Assembly: GCA_016861025.1 (NCBI GenBank)
Contig: BOKO01000013.1
Coordinates: 62,001 to 126,000, forward strand
Length of the DNA: 64,000 nt
DNA from: Chloroflexota bacterium
GTDB taxonomy: Bacteria > Chloroflexota > Anaerolineae > Caldilineales > Caldilineaceae
Reading direction: 5' to 3'
Program-made: the position numbers and the translations under genes
The notes under the pieces: generated by a model
What the model was told of the DNA's origin: nothing
Databases searched by the model: none
What the model saw: only the letters and a program-made list of their open reading frames with translations
Shown here: in pieces, positions 63,754-64,000 of the stretch
Layout of the letters: each line of letters starts with the position of its first letter
How positions within the stretch are numbered: the first letter of the stretch is position 1

Positions 63754-64000
63754 TACGTTCCCGCTTTCCTCTTCTTGACGCGCCAGGTTCCGTTGGTGAA
63801 AGGATCGGCGCCGCGAGCCTTGGCTTCACGCTCCGCCGCGCGGCGCATGAACGCCCGGGGGTTGTCCACACGCATGGCGATCTGTGCCAGGCGCTCCGTG
63901 ACCGTCGAGGTCGCCCTCGTCGCCTTGTCGGGATCGAGCCAGCGATAGCTCGCCGCGGGCTCCCGGTTGAAAATCAGGGCGAATTCCCGCTCCCCGATGT
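63753..64000 (-). CDS. Unknown protein (5' part outside window)
   Basis: The open frame continues past the right edge. The visible 81 residues are basic and helical (FNREPAASYRWLDPDKATRA, VTERLAQIAMRVDNPRAFMR, RAAEREAKARGADPFTNG). The stop codon TAA (63753-63755) overlaps the start of the next gene. No function can be assigned. Confidence 0.55.
   Translation of the reverse strand, partial: IGEREFALIFNREPAASYRWLDPDKATRATSTVTERLAQIAMRVDNPRAFMRRAAEREAKARGADPFTNGTWRVKKRKAGT

Noticed and set aside
1..64000. tRNA or rRNA genes
   Set aside because: No cloverleaf-type sequence with a GTTCRANNC-like T loop or rRNA-like stretch was recognised by eye. A covariance-model scan would be needed to exclude them fully.

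Overview
The window is a GC-rich accessory region from a Gram-negative bacterium, probably a betaproteobacterium or another member of the Pseudomonadota. This is inferred from base composition, Shine-Dalgarno usage, an R64-like shufflon, KfrA and a Rep_3 replicon. It looks like part of a large conjugative plasmid (or a plasmid-like integrative element). There are a plasmid initiator with iteron-like repeats, a ParA-type partition operon, a KfrA-like coiled-coil protein, a replicative helicase, orphan DNA methyltransferases, toxin-antitoxin loci, and a long run of same-strand unknown genes with 4-bp overlaps. No ribosomal RNA, tRNA or core metabolic gene was seen.

Layout. (1) 1-8388: a shufflon. 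Ten alternative 3' cassettes of a PilV-type pilus adhesin (the constant pilV part lies left of the window) are separated by sfx repeats of the form TGCCAATCCGGTNNNTGG. Cassettes to the left point right and cassettes to the right point left. An integrated mobile element of about 4.87 kb (1262-6129) sits inside one sfx repeat. It carries a filamentous-phage RstA-like replication protein, an excisionase-like HTH protein, a tyrosine integrase, a GIY-YIG protein and a retropepsin-like protease. The 9 bp shared by its ends contain the shufflon core. (2) 8450-9803: the shufflon recombinase Rci and a coupled XRE regulator. (3) 9922-16532: a TSPPY methyltransferase, a small protein, an ASCH protein, a C5 methyltransferase interrupted by a 355-residue intein exactly before its catalytic cysteine, and a Fic protein. 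(4) 16680-18957: an operon of an AbiEii-like nucleotidyltransferase, an unknown protein and a tyrosine recombinase. (5) 19039-24548: a compact seven-gene operon with a PAPS-reductase/DndC-like protein, a DNA methyltransferase, three small proteins, a PPP-type phosphatase and a GHKL ATPase fused to an HEXXH domain. (6) 24881-31993, rightward: SNase remnant, family-4 uracil-DNA glycosylase, phage-type proteins, PAS-GGDEF diguanylate cyclase, lipoprotein, DnaB helicase, KfrA-like protein and a Gp37/Gp68-like Fe-S protein. (7) 32135-35837: replication and partition (iterons, Rep_3 initiator, palindromes, ParA, small partner). (8) 35846-64000, almost entirely leftward: NADAR, ASCH, a second C5 methyltransferase with a SymE/AbrB-like head, a HipA-like kinase coupled to a second DndC-like protein, a HipBA pair, and many unknown proteins.

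How it works together. Replication/partition genes keep the replicon, and the PilV shufflon would vary recipient recognition by the conjugative thin pilus. The methyltransferases, with no recognisable partner endonucleases, probably protect the DNA from host restriction. The TA and possible defence operons favour maintenance. A dyad of the form CCGTAT-N10-ATACAGA lies upstream of three separate leftward genes, with two weaker copies upstream of two more, which suggests an element-wide regulon.
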